Both the position numbers and the translations under genes were made by a program. The notes under the pieces are model-generated. The model did no database searches, was not told the origin of the DNA, and saw only the letters and a program-made list of their open reading frames with translations. This document shows positions 1 to 8,758 of a DNA stretch of 64,000 bases, in pieces. The stretch is from positions 62,001 to 126,000 of the forward strand of contig JACKNN010000001.1 of assembly GCA_024234855.1 (NCBI GenBank), written 5' to 3'. The number at the start of each line of letters is the position of its first letter. Within the stretch, counting starts at the first letter, position 1. This DNA comes from Pseudomonadales bacterium (GTDB lineage: Bacteria > Pseudomonadota > Gammaproteobacteria > Pseudomonadales > Halieaceae).

Positions 1-1177
1 ATACGATAAGCGATACAAACGACGCATTGCGCATTTCGCGGGTGCGGGTAGCACCGATAAATATGCCGTCGAGCTGGAATGCCGCGAACGATAGCAGCAC
101 GTAAAGCGCCGCCCACCCAAGGGTATCGGCGGCCGCGTCCCGCACGGCGGCCAGGTCTGTCAGGGCCGCGATCGCCAGGTTGCCGAAGCAGGCGATCAGC
201 AGCGCCAGCAGCACAGCGGTCGCCGCCGCAAGTTCGCTCGAGCGACGCACGGCGAGCGCGAGGTCCTGCCGCCGCTTCGCTCCCAGCGCTGCCCCCACCA
301 GGGCCTCCGCCACAAAGGCGTAGCCGTCGAGGAAAAAGGCGCTGAACGAGACCAGTTGCAACAGGATATGGTTGGCGCCCAGGACCGCATCACCGAATTG
401 CGCGCTCTGGTTGATAAACCACGCAAACGAAAATAACAGCAGCAGGGTCCTGAGCAGGATATCGGTGTTGGCCGCCATCAGCCGCAACATCCTGTCGGTA
501 TCGACGATCCGGTGCCGCGGCCAGAAGGGCTCTGAATCGGCCCGGCGTTCGCGCAACAGTTTGACGACCAACCCGGTGGCCAGTATTACCGTGATCCACT
601 CCGCCAGCACCGTACCCAGCGCTATACCCTCGGCGCCCCAGCCGAATACCCCGGCAAACAGCACATCCAACAGGATATTCAGCCCGTTCAGGAATACCTG
701 CACCAGCAACAGGTGACGACTGCGGCCCAGCCCTACCAGGCAGCCCGTCAGGGCAAAAATACTCAGGGTCGCCGGCGCGCCCCAGATGCGAATCCTGAAA
801 TAATCAGCGGTTATCGCCTCCACCTCGGCGCTGCCATTGAGCAGAATCAGCGCGAGTTGTGACAGCGGCCACTGCAACAACACAATCGCGATGCCCAGCA
901 CCGCGCCCACCAACAGCGCCCGGCCAAGGGTGGCCCGCACCTCCGCCTCGTCTCCCGCGCCGTTCGCCTGAGCGGTAAAGCCGGTGGTGCCCATGCGCAA
1001 AAAGCCGAAGCTCCAGTAGATGAAGCTGAAGATCATGGCACCGAAAGCGATGGCGCCAAGCTGGGCCAGGTTACCGACATTGCCTATCACCGCGGTATCG
1101 GCAATACCCAGCAGGGGCACGGCGGCGTTGGCCAGGATGATCGGCCAGGCCCTGTGCCAGATGGCTGCGTGATTCAT
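1..1177 (-). CDS. MATE-family efflux transporter, DinF-like (3' part outside window)
   Basis: This is a multidrug/toxin cation antiporter of the MATE (DinF) type in the inner membrane. Translating the minus strand from the ATG at 1177 gives an uninterrupted reading frame to base 1, about 392 residues. It begins MNHAAIWHRAWPIILANAAV and continues with PLLGIADTAVIGN, the conserved first-helix pattern of DinF-like MATE proteins. Hydrophobic helices alternate with short charged loops throughout. Usual family length is about 440-450 residues, so roughly 50 C-terminal residues lie beyond the window. The start codon directly abuts a plus-strand ATG in CATATG (1175-1180), so its promoter must lie in or near the start of the divergent SDR gene. 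The family call is firm; the substrate is unknown. Confidence 0.9.
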   Translation of the reverse strand, partial: MNHAAIWHRAWPIILANAAVPLLGIADTAVIGNVGNLAQLGAIAFGAMIFSFIYWSFGFLRMGTTGFTAQANGAGDEAEVRATLGRALLVGAVLGIAIVLLQWPLSQLALILLNGSAEVEAITADYFRIRIWGAPATLSIFALTGCLVGLGRSRHLLLVQVFLNGLNILLDVLFAGVFGWGAEGIALGTVLAEWITVILATGLVVKLLRERRADSEPFWPRHRIVDTDRMLRLMAANTDILLRTLLLLFSFAWFINQSAQFGDAVLGANHILLQLVSFSAFFLDGYAFVAEALVGAALGAKRRQDLALAVRRSSELAAATAVLLALLIACFGNLAIAALTDLAAVRDAAADTLGWAALYVLLSFAAFQLDGIFIGATRTREMRNASFVSLIV

Positions 1178-1219
1178 ATGCTACCCTACGCCTTCAACGA
1201 TTCTCCGGGCAACACCGTT

Positions 1220-2044
1220 ATGATGCTGTTAAAAAAACTGGCACTCGCCACCCTGTTTGCCGTGGTTCTGGCATTGCTTGTCCTCAATATCTGGGGCTAC
1301 CTTACCCTGGGCAAACTGGCGCCGGCGCAGAATCCGCAGCGCGACACCGACGCCAACCGCATTGTAATGATTTTTGGCGCCACCGGATCGGTGGGCGACG
1401 GCCTGCTGCAGGCCGCCATGGAAGACCCCGACGTAGAGCGCGTCTACGTGGTCTCCCGCCGCACCTCACCGCGTATCGACGCCGCGGTCGCCACCGGCAA
1501 AGCCGAGCTGCGATTGCAGCAGGACTTTACCGACTACTCCGGCCTGGCGGATATCCTGCCACAGGTGAACACCGTGTTGTGGGGGCTGGGCACCTCGTCG
1601 CTGAATGTGGACGACACCACCTACAGCCGGATCCACGTGGACTTTCCGGTGGCCTTTGTGAGCGCGTGGCTGGCCGCCAGGACAGAGGCTCCCATGTCGT
1701 TCCACTACGTCACGGGTATGGGTACCGATGCCAACGGCGATTCTCACTGGGCAAGGGAAAAAGGCCGGGCGGAACTTGAAGTCGCCGCCATGGCGGCGGG
1801 AACCGGATTGCGCACTTTCGGCTATCGCTCCGCGTTTATCCGCCCCGCGTCAGGCCGCGCCAACCCGGCCCATTACCTTCTCCAGGCCCTGCTCACACCC
1901 GGCAAGCTGGTGATCAGTTCCGAGGACCTGGGCGCGGCGATGTTCGAGATCAGCGCTCGCACAGGCGAGCTGCCCAACGGCAGCCTCATCGACAATGCCG
2001 ACAGTATCGCCTACGCACATGCCTATGCCGCCCGCCAACGCTGA
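1220..2044 (+). CDS. Membrane-anchored atypical SDR / NAD(P)-binding protein
   Basis: Predicted NAD(P)-dependent epimerase/dehydratase-like (atypical SDR) protein with an N-terminal membrane anchor (about residues 3-24, MLLKKLALATLFAVVLALL). The anchor is followed by a Rossmann nucleotide-binding motif, IFGATGSVGDGLL. A YVTGMG segment around residue 170, followed by a Lys about 20 residues on, resembles NmrA/HSCARG-type proteins. The frame is open from 1154, which would overlap the divergent MATE gene. I chose the ATG pair at 1220/1223 because the hydrophobic anchor begins there; no strong SD sequence is visible. Substrate is unknown. It converges with the sulfatase gene, leaving only 11 bp between the stops. 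Confidence 0.75.
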   Translation: MMLLKKLALATLFAVVLALLVLNIWGYLTLGKLAPAQNPQRDTDANRIVMIFGATGSVGDGLLQAAMEDPDVERVYVVSRRTSPRIDAAVATGKAELRLQQDFTDYSGLADILPQVNTVLWGLGTSSLNVDDTTYSRIHVDFPVAFVSAWLAARTEAPMSFHYVTGMGTDANGDSHWAREKGRAELEVAAMAAGTGLRTFGYRSAFIRPASGRANPAHYLLQALLTPGKLVISSEDLGAAMFEISARTGELPNGSLIDNADSIAYAHAYAARQR

Positions 2045-2055
2045 CCCGGCGGCAG

Positions 2056-3834
2056 CTAACCCCGCCGCCTGCCGGCGCCCCGGTAAACGATATAGAAAGG
2101 CAGCAGGGTGAGGACAGTCAGCAGGGCCAACATGATCTGCGGGGTATAGCGCTCACGTATGCCGTTATATACGCCCTGGAAGGCCTGGTCGTAACTGGCG
2201 GGAAGCGCAAGTACGCCATTGTCTTCGGCGTACGCCTCATACGCCGCCTGCATCGCCTGGAAGCGCCCGGGCATGGCATCGCCCAGGTCCCGGGTTTCAC
2301 CGGGGTCATTGACGATATCGTAAAGATGCCAGCGGTTGTCGCCCACCGGCGCCCGGTTGCGGACGATCTTGTAGTCGCCCTGGAACAACGCCGAGTTGCC
2401 CGCAAGTTCGTAGCCGACGGCCTCAGACGCGGCATACACCCTGTCCACCTCGCCGCGAGTCAAGGGCAGCAGGCTGCGGCCTGTCATGGGTTCTACCCGT
2501 CGCCCGCCATAGTGTCCCGACGGGGCATCGACGCCGGCCAAATCAAGAATGGTCGGCGTGATATCCGTGACCCAGGCAAACGCGCTGGTCCACTGGTCCT
2601 TCAGGGGCAGGGATTCGCCGGCGACAATCAAGGGCACGCGCATGCCGCCCTCGCCGGCGTAAAACTTGTAGTAGGCCAGCGGCCCGACCGCCGCACTGGC
2701 GAAGCTCGGTCCGATGGTGTTGAAACTGCCCTTGAGTCCCAGGGTGTCGTAGTCGTTATTGTAGTCGCTGTAACGCAGCGACAATCGCATCAGCAGACTG
2801 CGCACATCATCCCCGCCGCTGGCCTCGGCGCCATTGTCGGAGGTGAAGATGAAAATCGTATCCTCATAGCGCCCGATATCCTTCAGGTGCTGCACGAGCC
2901 GCCCGAGGTGGTGGTCCATGGCAGCCACCATGCCCGCGTACACCGCCATGCGCTTGGCGTGGTAGCGCCGCATCTCGGGCGAGTACGATTCCCAGTTGTC
3001 GGTGGTCGACATGCGCACCATGTTCGCGTCCGCCGGCACAATGCCCAGCTGCCGGGCCCGGTCCCGACGCCGTTCGCGCAGGACGTCCCAGCCGGCGTCG
3101 TATACACCCATGTACTGGTCGGTGAACTCCTGGGGCGCCTGCACCGGAATATGCACCGCCTGGAAGGGCAGATAGGCAAAAAACGGCTGCCCGTCGGCAC
3201 CGTTTGAATCGATAAACTCAATGGTCTTGTCCACCAGGAATCGCGACGAGTAAAAATCTGCCGGCAGCGTGGTGCGCTCGCCATCGGCATACCAGTTGGC
3301 CCTGGCGTATATGGGGATATAGGGTTTCTGTTCCCAGTTGTCGGCACCGGAATCGGCCATGGTGACGGTCCGCTCAAAACCGCGGCGATAAGGCAGCATG
3401 TCGGGCTGCTGGCCCAGGTGCCACTTGCCGGCCATGTAGGTGTGATAGCCCGCGTCCTGCAGCAGGCTGGCGACGGTCACCACATCGTGGCTCAGCCAGC
3501 CGCGATAATTCGCATGCTGGGACTGCTCCGGCGAAATCGTCTCGGGAATATTGGGCACGCCATTGCGATGGCTGTCGACACCGGTCAGCAGCATACCCCG
3601 GGTGGGCGCGCAGCTGGCCGCGGTGTGGTAGTTGGAAAAACTGATGCCGTTGCGCGCCAGCGCGCTCAGGGTGGGCGTACTGATCTCGCTGCCGTAGGGG
3701 GCGATATCGCTGAAGCCCAGGTCGTCCGCCAGTACCAGGACAATATTGGGACGGGATGCCAGGGCCAACGGCGCCTGCCACAGCGCCGCCAGGACAGACA
3801 GCAGCGCGCCGCCTGATCTGAGCGAGCAGATCAT
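2056..3834 (-). CDS. Secreted arylsulfatase-type sulfatase
   Basis: Formylglycine-dependent sulfatase of the alkaline-phosphatase superfamily, which hydrolyses sulfate esters outside the cytoplasm. Residues 1-27 look like a signal peptide ending ALAS. Metal ligands Asp37/Asp38 are in VLADDLGFSD. The sulfatase signature SCAPTRG holds Cys75, the residue converted to formylglycine, with Pro77 and Arg79. The motif GKWHLGQ follows around residue 137. The 592-residue length is normal for the family. A hydrophobic C-terminal segment (about 567-586) followed by RGAGRRRG suggests membrane anchoring. The downstream stop lies 11 bp from the convergent SDR stop. The upstream neighbour ends 3 bp before its start, so the two are probably cotranscribed. 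No sulfatase-maturing enzyme is in the window; substrate is unknown. Confidence 0.9.
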   Translation of the reverse strand: MICSLRSGGALLSVLAALWQAPLALASRPNIVLVLADDLGFSDIAPYGSEISTPTLSALARNGISFSNYHTAASCAPTRGMLLTGVDSHRNGVPNIPETISPEQSQHANYRGWLSHDVVTVASLLQDAGYHTYMAGKWHLGQQPDMLPYRRGFERTVTMADSGADNWEQKPYIPIYARANWYADGERTTLPADFYSSRFLVDKTIEFIDSNGADGQPFFAYLPFQAVHIPVQAPQEFTDQYMGVYDAGWDVLRERRRDRARQLGIVPADANMVRMSTTDNWESYSPEMRRYHAKRMAVYAGMVAAMDHHLGRLVQHLKDIGRYEDTIFIFTSDNGAEASGGDDVRSLLMRLSLRYSDYNNDYDTLGLKGSFNTIGPSFASAAVGPLAYYKFYAGEGGMRVPLIVAGESLPLKDQWTSAFAWVTDITPTILDLAGVDAPSGHYGGRRVEPMTGRSLLPLTRGEVDRVYAASEAVGYELAGNSALFQGDYKIVRNRAPVGDNRWHLYDIVNDPGETRDLGDAMPGRFQAMQAAYEAYAEDNGVLALPASYDQAFQGVYNGIRERYTPQIMLALLTVLTLLPFYIVYRGAGRRRG

Positions 3835-3837
3835 GGC

Positions 3838-4215
3838 CTACTGCTCGCTCGCCAACCGGGCGCAGGATAAGAACAGCAGGCAGGCCACCACCATCTCGAG
3901 CGCTACCGACTCACCGGCAAACGAGGCATCGTGCACCAACCAGGCGAGAATCCTGAATATAGCCGCTCCCAGCAGCATCAGCGCCGGTACCAGGAACCAG
4001 TGGCGGCGCGATGTCAGCAGCGCGACCAGAATCATCATGCCGACCGCCAGAAAAAATACCGCCAGGTCGGCAATCTGGGTGCTGCGCCCCGCGCCATCGA
4101 GCAGTGGCATGCCCAGCACTGCCGCGACACCTGCCGGGTCGACCAGCCAGCGCAGCCCCATCACCACGAAAAAAACGGCTGCAAGGGTACACAAGACGCG
4201 CAATAAGCTGTTCAT
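3838..4215 (-). CDS. Small four-helix membrane protein, DUF4345-like
   Basis: A 125-residue hydrophobic protein with about four membrane helices. The frame is open to 4362, but the ATG at 4215 is preceded by a clear SD (AGGAGCAGGTG) and starts directly with the first helix, MNSLLRVLCTLAAVFFVVMG. It resembles small DUF4345-type membrane proteins by layout only (GLRWLVDP after helix 1). It lies 3 bp upstream of the sulfatase gene on the same strand, so the two are probably one transcript. No catalytic residues are recognisable and the function is unknown. Confidence 0.7.
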   Translation of the reverse strand: MNSLLRVLCTLAAVFFVVMGLRWLVDPAGVAAVLGMPLLDGAGRSTQIADLAVFFLAVGMMILVALLTSRRHWFLVPALMLLGAAIFRILAWLVHDASFAGESVALEMVVACLLFLSCARLASEQ

Positions 4216-4392
4216 CACCTGCTCCTGTGTATTTTTGGTAACGGGCGCGCTTTCATACCCACTACTTTTCAGGCATTTTCCAGCTGGCCAGAACGGGCCG
4301 CCATAATGCGCAGTGTGGCAACAGGGTACTACTGGGTTAAACTCAATGCCATCCCCGACCACGGCCCGGTCGGGATATCAGCAGGGGCAAAG

Positions 4393-4605
4393 ATGAAAGT
4401 CGTGACAATCGCACGGGAGCCGGTCGAGCTCTACAAGATACTCAAATTCGAAGGACTGGTGGACAGTGGCGGCGCGGCCAAGAACGCGGTCGCCGATGGT
4501 CTCGTGCTGGTCAATGGAGAGGTCGAGACCAGGAAACGCCGGCAAATTGTCAGCGGCGACATCGTAAAATTCGGCGGTGAAACACTGCAAATCGAGCTGG
4601 GATAG
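4393..4605 (+). CDS. S4-domain RNA-binding protein, YbcJ-like
   Basis: A 70-residue protein that is essentially one S4 RNA-binding domain. It has the helix ILKFEGLVDSGGAAKNAVADG followed by LVNGEVETRKRRQIVSGD, the hallmark of the YbcJ/RluB-type S4 fold in which exposed basic residues contact structured RNA. The frame is open from 4306, but the ATG at 4393 fits the family length and has an upstream GGGGCAAAG. The next coding segment (a quinone oxidoreductase remnant) begins 9 bp after its stop behind its own SD, so they were probably an operon. The exact RNA target is unknown. Confidence 0.85.
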   Translation: MKVVTIAREPVELYKILKFEGLVDSGGAAKNAVADGLVLVNGEVETRKRRQIVSGDIVKFGGETLQIELG

Positions 4606-4614
4606 GAGACCCAT

Positions 4615-4965
4615 ATGCGCGCCTGGAAAGTACAGCAGTTCGGCCTTCCCGCCGAGTTGCTCACCCTCGATGAGAATGCCGAAGAGTTCGAACCGGGTCC
4701 GGGCCAGGTGAAGGTACAGGTGGAAGCCGCCGGCAGGGTCATCGCCACAGGCGAGGGCGCTCGTGTGATTGCCGTCGCGGGCGGCCCGCAAAAAGCGGCG
4801 TTTTGCCTGGGCCTGGGGGCCGACGCGGTGATCGATCACCGTTCACAGGACATTACCGCCGTCACCCGGGAACTCACGGACGGTAAGGGGGCAAGCGTGA
4901 TCTATGATCCCGTCGGCGGCAAGGTCGAGGGTAAAGTGGTGGTACGGGTCAGCCACCCCGGATAG
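4615..4965 (+). pseudogene. Internally deleted NADPH:quinone oxidoreductase remnant
   Basis: The 116-residue frame starts like a full zinc-independent quinone oxidoreductase of the MDR superfamily, with MRAWKVQQFG then EPGPGQVKVQVEAAG. At about residue 42 it jumps to the middle of the nucleotide-binding half (GARVIAVAGGPQKAAF, LGADAVIDHRSQDI, TDGKGASVIYDPVGG). It then ends within about 15 residues. Family members have about 320-330 residues, so roughly 110-120 residues of the substrate domain and the whole C-terminal quarter are missing. The junction RVIATGEGARVIA contains a short repeat (RVIA...RVIA) that could have mediated the deletion. The stop falls just inside the end of the convergent Nramp gene. 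Probably non-functional; an SD (TAGGAG) is still present. Confidence 0.75.
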
Positions 4966-6175
4966 CGCCCAGAACCTGCTGAATTTTGATGATCCCCAGC
5001 GCAACCGTCACCAGTACCACTGCCACGCCCAGGGTGTTGGCAAGCGTTTTATTGGTGTAAGCACCCAGCATATCGCGGCGGTTCATGATCAACAGCAAAA
5101 ATACCGCGCAGAATGGCAACAGGAAACCATTGGCGGCCTGGGCGAACAGGATTGCCGCCAGGGGTTTGATACCGATCGCAGAAAAAACCGTACCGCACAC
5201 CAGCACCGCCACCCACACCGCCCTGAAGCGCCCACCGCGTAAATCACGAGGCCAGCCCAGCACGCCGCACACCGCATAGGCCGCCGCCAGTGGTGCGGTG
5301 ACCGCGCTGCTCAGGCCGGCGGCAAACAGGCCGGCGGCAAAGAAATAGCGCGCCGCCGGCCCCAGCAGGGGCTCCAGTTGCTGCGACATAGTCGCCGCCG
5401 AGAACGCCTGGTCGCCGCCAAAAAAAGCGGCTGCGGAAGTGCTCATGATTGCCAGGGTGATGAGCCCGCCCAGCCCTATGGCAACGCAGGTGTCCAGGCG
5501 CGATTCGCGCAGGGCTGTGGGCTTGCTGAGCGCCGGCGGCCACTTCTCCTGCACTGCGCTGGCGTGAAGAAACAAATTATAGGGCACCACCGTGGTACCG
5601 ATCAGGGCCATCACCGTGAGCAGAGAGCCCGCCGGCAGCGTGGGCAGCAGCAGGCCATCGAGCATGGCGCCGATCGAGGGCCGCACCATCGCCAGCGTCA
5701 GCAGGAATACCAGGCTCATCAGCAGTACCAGGGAGATCAGGAGCTTTTCGATCAGGGCATAGACACCGGTTGCCAGCAGCACACCGGCAAGTGCGCCCAC
5801 CAACAGCGCCCACCAGCCCAGGTCGATCCCGCTGATGCTCTGCAGGCCCAGCGCCGCGCCGGTTATGTTGCCGGTCTGGTAGGCGGCGTTGCCAATACCC
5901 ACCGCCGCGATCACCAGGATCACTGACGCGGAGCCCAGCCAACGGTCGCGATAGGCGCTGCGCAGCGCCTGTGACAGACCCTGCCTCGTCACCAGCGCCA
6001 GCCGCGCCGCCATCTCCTGCAGCACGATGGTCGCCAGCACTGAAAAAGCCAGCGCCCACAGCAGGGCGAAGCCAAACTGCGCACCGGCAATGCTCGCGGT
6101 GGTCACCGTGCCCGGCCCGATAAAGGCAGCCGTCACCAACACCCCGGGGCCGAATTTACTGCCGATGCGTCTCAT
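4949..6175 (-). CDS. Nramp-family metal ion transporter with non-canonical metal motifs
   Basis: A 408-residue inner-membrane transporter with about 11 helices. Its N-terminus, FGPGVLVTAAFIGPGTVTTAS, aligns with Nramp helix 1, and GTTVVPYNLFLHASAV aligns with helix 6. In classical MntH/Nramp proteins these helices carry DPGN and MPHN, whose Asp, Asn and Met bind Mn2+ or Fe2+. Here they read GPGT and VPYN, so the Asp and Met ligands are absent. The start at 6175 is preferred over 6193 because AGGGA lies 6 nt upstream. I infer a Nramp-related transporter with a different cation preference or mechanism. The gene converges on, and overlaps by 17 bp, the quinone oxidoreductase remnant. Confidence 0.85.
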   Translation of the reverse strand: MRRIGSKFGPGVLVTAAFIGPGTVTTASIAGAQFGFALLWALAFSVLATIVLQEMAARLALVTRQGLSQALRSAYRDRWLGSASVILVIAAVGIGNAAYQTGNITGAALGLQSISGIDLGWWALLVGALAGVLLATGVYALIEKLLISLVLLMSLVFLLTLAMVRPSIGAMLDGLLLPTLPAGSLLTVMALIGTTVVPYNLFLHASAVQEKWPPALSKPTALRESRLDTCVAIGLGGLITLAIMSTSAAAFFGGDQAFSAATMSQQLEPLLGPAARYFFAAGLFAAGLSSAVTAPLAAAYAVCGVLGWPRDLRGGRFRAVWVAVLVCGTVFSAIGIKPLAAILFAQAANGFLLPFCAVFLLLIMNRRDMLGAYTNKTLANTLGVAVVLVTVALGIIKIQQVLGAIRGG

Positions 6176-6437
6176 ACTGTTCCCTGTGTCCACACTCTGC
6201 GCGCAAGCTTGTCATGGTCGCGCCAGTTACCAGTATGCCCGGAAAATCTGCTAACGTGACTGCAGATTACAACACAGTGGGTGGTGGCAGTGCGCCCCGG
6301 GGTTGTCCCGGGGCAGCGCATTACCGACTGCCCCGCAGTACCCGGTTTCCGGTCGTACCATTTTTTTGGTGTCTGCCAACGATTGGGTAGTATGTGCGCC
6401 TCATCAGGCAGCCGCCGCAAGCAACAGGAAAAATACC

Positions 6438-8666
6438 TTGAGATACGCCTGCATAATCACACCGGCATTGTTCGCCGCCGCCACTTGCCAGGCGCTGGAA
6501 GAAGTCATCGTCCAGGCCCAGCACCGGGAGGAGTCGCTGGCCGATGTACCCATCAGCATTACGGTACTCGATGGCCAGGCCCTGCAGAGCCAGGGCATCA
6601 CCCGGATCGAGGACTTCACTGCCCTGGCCCCGGGCCTGAGCGGTTGGGAGCAGGGTGTGAGTACGCCCATCTATGCGATCAGGGGAATCAGCACCAACAG
6701 TTTCGGCATCGGTGGCGAGGCCAGCGTGGCGGTTATTGTCGATGACAGCTACGTCGGGCGAATCAACAGCACCTCGCTCACCATGGTGGATGTGAACCGG
6801 GTAGAGGTGTTGCGGGGACCCCAGGGCACCCTGTTCGGGCGCAATGCGACCGCCGGCGCGATTATTATCTATAACAACCAGCCCGTGGACCGATTCGAGG
6901 GCGACTACCGGCTGGCGACGGGAGAGTACAACGATCGCGAGGCGGTGCTGACGGTCAACCAGCCGCTGCTGGGCGAACGGTTGATGTTGCGCGCCAGCGG
7001 CTTCAGCTACCGGAACGACGGCGACCTGGACAACCGCTGGCTGGCTGAAAATATCGGCGACGAGGACACGTTGGGGGGGCGCCTGGCGCTGCGGTCGATG
7101 GCCGGGGACTTCGATATCAACCTTGCCTACGGCTACCAGCGCACCAATACCAATGGCCTGGGTTACGAGACCCTGGTACCGGCCCTGGCGTCTGCCGGCG
7201 ATGTTCCGCCTGATCCCTTTGATGACCGGCTGGCGACCGACACCAGGACGTATGATGACGTCAGCAACGCCAATGGCCAGCTGCGAGTACTCTGGCAGCC
7301 GGACGCGGCCGTGTCGCTGCTGTCGGTGACCTCCTACCACGACAACAACAGCCCCAACCTGTTCGATGTCGACGGCAGCGCCGTTTTCCTGACCACCGCC
7401 GGTTTTATCAACCGCCACAGCGAGACCCTGAGCCAGGAGTTTCGATTAACCGGTACCGGCGACACGGTCAACTGGGTGGCGGGCGCAATACTATTCAACG
7501 AGGATGTGAGTACCACCGTTCGCCTCACCTATTCGGACATCAACGTGCTTTCCGGGCGCCCGGTCTCCCCCGCCGATTTTGGCCTGCCGTTGCCCGACTT
7601 TGAACTCTGCGACGCCACCTCCGACCTGCTGTTTGGCAGTTGCCAGGCGAGCGTGGAAGAGCTGTCCGACCAGAAGGGCGATTACCTCAGCTACGGCATC
7701 TATGGCGACGCCAGCTGGACCCTTGACCCGACACTGACTGTCACCGCGGGCCTGCGCTACAGCGCGGACGACAAGGACTTCCAATACCGTTCCGCGCCGG
7801 TGGCGAGTGTGACCTCGGCGCTGAACGCGCTCAATGCCGCGCCACTCAATCCCGCCGGCAACCTGCTGGGCTACTCCACCACCGGCGCTCAGCATGTCGA
7901 CGACAACTGGGATGACCTGGAGGCACGGCTGGCGCTCAACTACCTGGTGAACGACCGGGCCAGCGCGTACGCCTCGGTGAGCAAGGGTTACAAGGCCGGC
8001 GGTTTCGAGCCCGCCGCTACGCCGCAATTGTCCGTATTCGACCCCGAACAGGCGTTGTCCGCCGAGCTGGGTGTGCGCGGCGATTTGTGGGCGCAGCAGC
8101 TTAGTTACCAGGCCGGGCTGTATGCCTACGACGTGGATGACTACCAGATCCAGGTGATAGAGAACGGTCTCGCGCGCACCGTAAACACGGATGGGGTCGG
8201 GGGCTACGGTGCCGAGAGCGAGTTGCGGGTGGTCTTGAGCCCGCACTGGCAACTGCAGCTGGCCTACGCCTATACCGACGCCCGCTTCAAGGATTTTGCA
8301 ACCGACGCGGGCAATCTCAGGAACAACCGTACCATCCTCACACCGCAGCACAGCGGCTACCTCGGCCTGGACTATTCCAGCGCGCACTACGACTGGGGCC
8401 GCCTGGGCCTGATGTGGCGCACCGACTACCAGGGCGAGCTCTATTTCACGGCGCAAAATACGCGGCAGGACCGGCAGGGCGACTTTTTTCGCAGCACCGC
8501 GCAATTCAGCTATTTCTACCCGGGCGAGGGCTGGCGGATCGACCTTATCGTACGCAATGTGTTCGACCAAGATGTACTGATTTTCAAGCAGGATGTGGGG
8601 GCGGGCGAGGTGGCGCGACGGGCCAGTCCGCGCTATGTTGGCGTCGCCTTCAGTGGCACATTCTGA
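6438..8666 (+). CDS. TonB-dependent outer-membrane receptor
   Basis: A 742-residue TonB-dependent receptor importing an unknown ligand across the outer membrane. After a short signal peptide (ending ATCQA) comes the region EEVIVQAQHREESLADVPIS, typical of receptors in oligotrophic gammaproteobacteria and sphingomonads. A plug domain follows with VEVLRGPQGTLFGRNATAGA. The beta-barrel runs to a C-terminal Phe (VGVAFSGTF). The frame is open from 6303, but the TTG at 6438 has AGGAA upstream and starts right at a plausible signal peptide, so I use it. No neighbouring substrate-specific enzymes or TonB/ExbBD genes indicate the ligand. Confidence 0.9.
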   Translation: MRYACIITPALFAAATCQALEEVIVQAQHREESLADVPISITVLDGQALQSQGITRIEDFTALAPGLSGWEQGVSTPIYAIRGISTNSFGIGGEASVAVIVDDSYVGRINSTSLTMVDVNRVEVLRGPQGTLFGRNATAGAIIIYNNQPVDRFEGDYRLATGEYNDREAVLTVNQPLLGERLMLRASGFSYRNDGDLDNRWLAENIGDEDTLGGRLALRSMAGDFDINLAYGYQRTNTNGLGYETLVPALASAGDVPPDPFDDRLATDTRTYDDVSNANGQLRVLWQPDAAVSLLSVTSYHDNNSPNLFDVDGSAVFLTTAGFINRHSETLSQEFRLTGTGDTVNWVAGAILFNEDVSTTVRLTYSDINVLSGRPVSPADFGLPLPDFELCDATSDLLFGSCQASVEELSDQKGDYLSYGIYGDASWTLDPTLTVTAGLRYSADDKDFQYRSAPVASVTSALNALNAAPLNPAGNLLGYSTTGAQHVDDNWDDLEARLALNYLVNDRASAYASVSKGYKAGGFEPAATPQLSVFDPEQALSAELGVRGDLWAQQLSYQAGLYAYDVDDYQIQVIENGLARTVNTDGVGGYGAESELRVVLSPHWQLQLAYAYTDARFKDFATDAGNLRNNRTILTPQHSGYLGLDYSSAHYDWGRLGLMWRTDYQGELYFTAQNTRQDRQGDFFRSTAQFSYFYPGEGWRIDLIVRNVFDQDVLIFKQDVGAGEVARRASPRYVGVAFSGTF

Positions 8667-8758
8667 TCAAGCCGGCGCCCTGTACGCACATGGGTTACGG
8701 TGTTGCCCCACCGTAGTTTATAGTGGCTTTCCCCAGTTGACTCCCAGGATACCTCCCA

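Noticed and set aside
2326..3207. 293-residue plus-strand open frame
   Set aside because: It lies wholly inside the sulfatase gene on the opposite strand, has no family motifs, and such long antisense frames are expected in GC-rich DNA.
6321..8570. Long minus-strand frames (365 and 359 residues)
   Set aside because: Both are antisense to the clear TonB-dependent receptor and have no recognisable domains or SD sequences.
8696..8715. Inverted repeat TACGGTG...CACCGTA after the first TonB receptor
   Set aside because: It could form a 7-bp hairpin but no T-tract follows, so I do not call it a terminator.
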